Source of the DNA: Planctomycetota bacterium
GTDB taxonomy: Bacteria > Planctomycetota > Phycisphaerae > Phycisphaerales > SM1A02
NCBI GenBank assembly: GCA_027295365.1
Contig: JAPULD010000059.1
Location: 1-8,663, forward strand
DNA length: 8,663 nucleotides
Reading direction: 5' to 3'
Below, piece by piece: positions 5,792-8,663 of this stretch. Made by a program: the position numbers and the translations under genes. The notes below the pieces were generated by a model. The model saw nothing but the letters and a program-made list of their open reading frames with translations. It was not told the origin of the DNA and ran no database searches. Within the stretch, counting starts at the first letter, position 1. Every line of letters starts with the position of its first letter.

Positions 5792-6436
5792 CTATTCAGA
5801 CCCACTGCCATCGTTGGATGGCCAACTGTGGATCCGAGGCCCCGGAGGCTGGCGTTGAAGAATGGCCGCCTCTTCCTTGAGCATTTCCTCCCACCGCTCG
5901 TCAACGACATCATCGGGCAACAAATCGCGCGCAAAGTTGATGAAGACGCGAAAATGACCATGCTCCGATGCCCAGAGTTCCGCGTAAAGCTTGGCCAAGA
6001 CCTCATCGTCGCCACAATTCCGACTCAGGACCTCAAACCGTTCGCACGACCGGGCCTCGATCAAGGCTGCGACCATCAACCGGTCCATCAGTTCCTCCGT
6101 GCCTTTCCCTCGACGCACCAACTCGCGCAAGGCCTTGGCGTAGGGATTGCCATGATTCTTGGTCAGTTCCCCGCCCCGCCGGGCGAGCAGCTTGGTCACG
6201 ATCGCCAGGTGATCGATCTCGTCCCGGGCGACGGCCGTCATCACCTGCACCCAGTTCTCGGGCGGCGAAGGCTCGGGCCAGCGATGCAGCAATTCCAGCG
6301 CATTAGTCGCAGCCTTCTTTTCCAGATGGGCGTGATCGTTCAGAAGCGCAAGGGGTTCGCGCAAGACCTCGATCGCCCAGGCGTCGGGCGTGGAGCTATG
6401 CAAGGGAAGATCGACGGTAGTGGAATCTTGAGACAT
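5792..6436 (-). CDS. miaE: tRNA-(ms2io6A)-hydroxylase, MiaE-like diiron enzyme
   Basis: MiaE hydroxylates the isopentenyl side chain of 2-methylthio-isopentenyl-adenosine at tRNA position 37, using a diiron centre and O2. With the ATG at 6436 the protein has 214 residues. It is almost entirely helical and shows the ferritin-like ligand set: E39 in LEKKAA, the ExxH pair E73/H76 in ARDEIDHL, E127 in ALIEARSCERF, and the second ExxH pair E158/H161 in SEHGHF. The frame is open upstream to a TTG at 6487, but the family match begins after the ATG. The gene lies 74 bp downstream of phoX on the same strand and converges on the methyltransferase. The enzyme needs MiaA and MiaB products made elsewhere in the genome. 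Assignment to the family is firm; the exact tRNA substrate is inferred. Confidence 0.9.
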   Translation of the reverse strand: MSQDSTTVDLPLHSSTPDAWAIEVLREPLALLNDHAHLEKKAATNALELLHRWPEPSPPENWVQVMTAVARDEIDHLAIVTKLLARRGGELTKNHGNPYAKALRELVRRGKGTEELMDRLMVAALIEARSCERFEVLSRNCGDDEVLAKLYAELWASEHGHFRVFINFARDLLPDDVVDERWEEMLKEEAAILQRQPPGPRIHSWPSNDGSGSE

Positions 6437-6442
6437 GTAGAC

Positions 6443-6448
6443 ATCATA
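6443..6448 (-). promoter_or_regulatory. Candidate -10 box for leaderless transcription of miaE
   Basis: TATGAT (five of six to TATAAT) ends exactly six bases before the miaE ATG on the minus strand. This is the geometry of leaderless promoters, in which the A of ATG is the first transcribed base or nearly so. No -35 match was found at 17 bp, so the call is weak. miaE may instead be read from phoX, since no terminator lies between them. Confidence 0.3.
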
Positions 6449-6510
6449 TGCCCGGGTCAACCGACGCCGAGCACTTCGAGAATTCAAAGAAGGTCAGGAA
6501 CGACACAGCC

Positions 6511-8481
6511 CTATCCCCCGATCTCTCCCCCATCGTCACGCCGCACCGCCACGACGGAAGGGCGAGGGGGGACGCCATCCTTGAAGTCAGGCCAGCGAGT
6601 CGCCGGGTCGGCAAACGTCGAGGGTTTTTCGCCGCCCTCTTCCCCGGGGTGCTGCACGGCGAGGAACATTGTCGTGCCGTCGGGGGTGAAGCAAGGGCCG
6701 CACATTTCCGCCCCGATGGGGCAGGCGAAAAACATTTTCGTCAAGGCCCGCCCATCGCCTTGGGTGTCGCATGCCCACATGCCATCGGCAATGCCGTTTT
6801 TCGCTTGCATCTCTCCCTGATCGGAGGCGATCCACAATCTTCCCTTGTTGTCAAACGCCGCATTGTCGGGGTTGACGAGCCAGCCGTTCCGCGAGACATC
6901 GGGATGGTAGATCGCTTCGTGTTCGGGTTGATCGGGATCACCCGCCTGCAAGAAGATGTTCCAGTGAAATGTCGGGGCGGCATGATCCGGGCGTTTGCTC
7001 TTCCCGCCTTCCGGGGGAACGAGTTCGATGATGTGTCCAAAGCGATTGATCGCTCGGGGATTGGCCATGTCGATTCGCTCTTCAGTTCGACTGGGATTCT
7101 TTGTGAGCATGACATAGACCTTGCCCGTCACGGGGTTGGGCTCCACATCTTCGGGTCGATCCATGGGCGTCGCCCCCAGCAGATCCGCCGACTGGCGCGT
7201 GCTGATGAGGACATCGCCCTGGTTGTGGAAACCGTTTTCCGCCGTCAGAGGCCCCTGGCCCCAGACCAATGGCTTCCATTCACACGTCCCGTCCTCGAGA
7301 AACTTGGCGACATAAAGAATGCCATCATCAAGCAGGTGGCGATTCGCTTCGCGATTTTCCGCGTTGTAGGCTCCAGTGGAAACGAACTTGTAGACGTATT
7401 CGTACCGCTGGTCATCACCCGAGTAGACAACGATCCGCCCATCGTGGTTGATGACGACCGTCGCCCCCTCGTGCTTGCATCGCCCCAGGGCGGTGCGCTT
7501 GATGGGCGTCGAGTCCGGATCGTAGGGATCGATCTCCACCACCCACCCAAACCGGTTGGGTTCATGGGGTTCCTTTTCAAGATGGAATCGATCGTGAAAA
7601 TCACTCCAGTTGTACAGCGTGGAAGGAATTCCATATCGCGTCAGGTGATCCGCTTCAGAAGTCTTGGTGCGATCGCCATCGAAGTAATAGTTGAAATTCT
7701 CTTCGGCGATCAACACCGTCCCCCAAGGGGTGAATCCTCCCGCACAATTGTTGATCGTGCCCAGACATTGGCGTCCCGTGGAATCGTCGGTGGTTCGCAT
7801 CCGGGGGTGCCCCGCCGCGGGTCCCGAGATGATCGTGGGCGTCAGAGCCGTGATGCGCCGATTGAATTTCCCATCGAGCACCGTCTCCCAGTCGCCATCG
7901 ACGAGTTGGATCTCGATGATCGTTTGTCCATGGGCCATCATCTCCACATCCACCTGTTGGCTGGTCATTTCCAGGCGATGGGTGAACTGATCAAACATGA
8001 GGGCTGACTTGGTGTACTCGTGACTGACACACAGCAAGCCCCGGGTGGAATTGTCCGAACCCAGGGGCAGAGGCATGAAGGCGATGAAATCGTTGTTGTA
8101 GCCAAACTGCCTGACTTGTGAAGCTCCATCAAGGTTGAGCGGATCGTACAGCGGCGCATCGGCGAACACGCGATCACCCCATCGGATCAACACCTGAGCC
8201 TGATGCCCCGGACTGACGCGATGATGCGGCGTCAACGTTCGATCGATCTCTTCAAACGTCAGCGTTGAAGCACCTTGTTTCTCAGAATCCAGGGTCGATG
8301 CGAAAAGATTCGAAGGCAGGCTCGTCGCGGCGACGCTGGCCAGCATCCCCCCCAATGCCTCGCGTCTCGACAGCCTCAACTCGATCACCTGCGCCAATGA
8401 AGGCAACTTCGAAGGATTGCTTGCGACATCGTCTTGATCAAATTCAGGCTGGCTCACATCGACTTTCGGGTTCTGACTCAT
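6511..8481 (-). CDS. phoX: PhoX-family alkaline phosphatase, Tat-exported (DUF839)
   Basis: PhoX enzymes release phosphate from organic phosphoesters outside the cytoplasm and use calcium and iron instead of zinc. The 656-residue protein has a twin-arginine signal: SRREALGG at 38-45, then a hydrophobic stretch to about 58 and a likely cleavage near A61. Export should be in folded form with its metals. The n-region of 38 residues is long for a Tat signal. Family hallmarks include GYNNDFIAF (127-135), VSHEYT (152-157), NNCAGGFTPWGT with C246, EEN at 260-262, GRCKHEGA (333-340), YSGDDQRYEYVYKF (353-366) and GPCFTPDG (595-602). The start ATG at 8481 lacks an SD sequence. The gene is first in a possible phoX-miaE transcript. 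No convincing Pho box was seen upstream. Some family members prefer phosphodiesters or sugar phosphates, so the substrate is open. Confidence 0.9.
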   Translation of the reverse strand: MSQNPKVDVSQPEFDQDDVASNPSKLPSLAQVIELRLSRREALGGMLASVAATSLPSNLFASTLDSEKQGASTLTFEEIDRTLTPHHRVSPGHQAQVLIRWGDRVFADAPLYDPLNLDGASQVRQFGYNNDFIAFMPLPLGSDNSTRGLLCVSHEYTKSALMFDQFTHRLEMTSQQVDVEMMAHGQTIIEIQLVDGDWETVLDGKFNRRITALTPTIISGPAAGHPRMRTTDDSTGRQCLGTINNCAGGFTPWGTVLIAEENFNYYFDGDRTKTSEADHLTRYGIPSTLYNWSDFHDRFHLEKEPHEPNRFGWVVEIDPYDPDSTPIKRTALGRCKHEGATVVINHDGRIVVYSGDDQRYEYVYKFVSTGAYNAENREANRHLLDDGILYVAKFLEDGTCEWKPLVWGQGPLTAENGFHNQGDVLISTRQSADLLGATPMDRPEDVEPNPVTGKVYVMLTKNPSRTEERIDMANPRAINRFGHIIELVPPEGGKSKRPDHAAPTFHWNIFLQAGDPDQPEHEAIYHPDVSRNGWLVNPDNAAFDNKGRLWIASDQGEMQAKNGIADGMWACDTQGDGRALTKMFFACPIGAEMCGPCFTPDGTTMFLAVQHPGEEGGEKPSTFADPATRWPDFKDGVPPRPSVVAVRRDDGGEIGG

Positions 8482-8610
8482 AGTGCATTTCTCATTCTGG
8501 AGGGAAATCGGCCAGCATAGCGGCTGGAACCCTACGTGATGATTGAGAAACGAAAATTGCCTCGGAGCGAAAAGTGCCTATCAGAATGAGCCCCCTTGTC
8601 ATGGTGGAAG

Positions 8611-8663
8611 GGGCATCCTGCCCGTTCAGGTTCCCTGATGCTCGGGCTGGAAGCCAGTGCCAC
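8611..8663. repeat. REP-like extragenic palindromic element, cut by the window edge
   Basis: Two small hairpins lie close together: GGGCA-TCC-TGCCC (8611-8623) and GGCT-GGA-AGCC (8645-8655), followed by AGTGCCAC. Both have 3-nt loops with GC-rich stems. I recall hairpins of the GGCTGGAAGCC type as frequent intergenic repeats in planctomycete and verrucomicrobial genomes, but I cannot check copy number here. It lies upstream of phoX, and the element may continue beyond 8663. Confidence 0.4.

Noticed and set aside
5656..5802. GGTCTGA and TCAGACC inverted repeat at both ends of the convergent gap, as a possible shared terminator.
   Set aside because: The arms are about 130 bp apart, only 7 bp long and have no U-tract. 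No terminator was found in this gap on either strand.
5828..6820. A 330-residue plus-strand frame opposite miaE and the end of phoX.
   Set aside because: It crosses two real genes on the other strand, has low-complexity Pro/Arg/Ser-rich sequence and no motif.
6448..8007. A 519-residue open frame on the plus strand opposite phoX.
   Set aside because: It is antisense to a gene with clear PhoX motifs throughout and shows no recognisable domain. The openness follows from the codon pattern of phoX.
8482..8580. Possible Pho box or promoter for phoX (TATGCT near 8514; repeated CGAAAA at 8551 and 8568).
   Set aside because: The -35 position matches only three of six bases, and the repeats do not fit the known Pho box pattern.

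Overview
The window is about 8.7 kb of bacterial chromosome with eight recognisable protein-coding genes, all bounded inside the window. It looks like a planctomycete or close relative. The reasons are a THWSL-type ECF sigma factor divergent from a Ser/Thr protein kinase, a secreted PhoX-type phosphatase with a Tat signal, mostly weak or absent Shine-Dalgarno (SD) sequences on the first genes of transcripts, and a short-hairpin extragenic repeat at the right edge. The phylum assignment is an inference from gene types; no rRNA or marker gene is present.

Layout from left to right. Positions 1-221 hold no gene, only a small tandem repeat and a weak hairpin. A YgeA-type amino-acid racemase lies on the minus strand (222-923). 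It is preceded by a leader containing a strong intrinsic terminator whose U-tract ends about 24 nt before the start codon, so the leader is a candidate attenuator or small RNA. A second strong terminator (1238-1289) ends a minus-strand operon of three genes: a membrane Ser/Thr kinase (2079-3437), a 76-residue protein with four regularly spaced cysteines (1859-2089), and a 124-residue acidic protein (1363-1737). The last two are unrecognised.

A 244-bp AT-rich divergent spacer separates the kinase operon from a plus-strand ECF sigma gene (3682-4410). That gene has a good -35/-10 pair placing the predicted transcript start within a few bases of the ATG. It is followed after 49 bp by a methyltransferase with a THUMP-like C-terminus (4460-5662). 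Converging on these from the right are a minus-strand tRNA hydroxylase of the MiaE family (5792-6436) and, upstream of it, phoX (6511-8481).

How they may work together: the kinase, the two small proteins and the sigma factor form a plausible signalling unit in which a membrane kinase controls a partner sigma factor by phosphorylation, with the two small proteins as accessory regulators or targets. Kinase-linked ECF factors are known as a theme; the small proteins are the unexplained part. The methyltransferase and MiaE are both probably nucleic-acid or RNA modification enzymes, and phoX serves phosphate acquisition. No mobile element, CRISPR array, rRNA or tRNA gene was seen.
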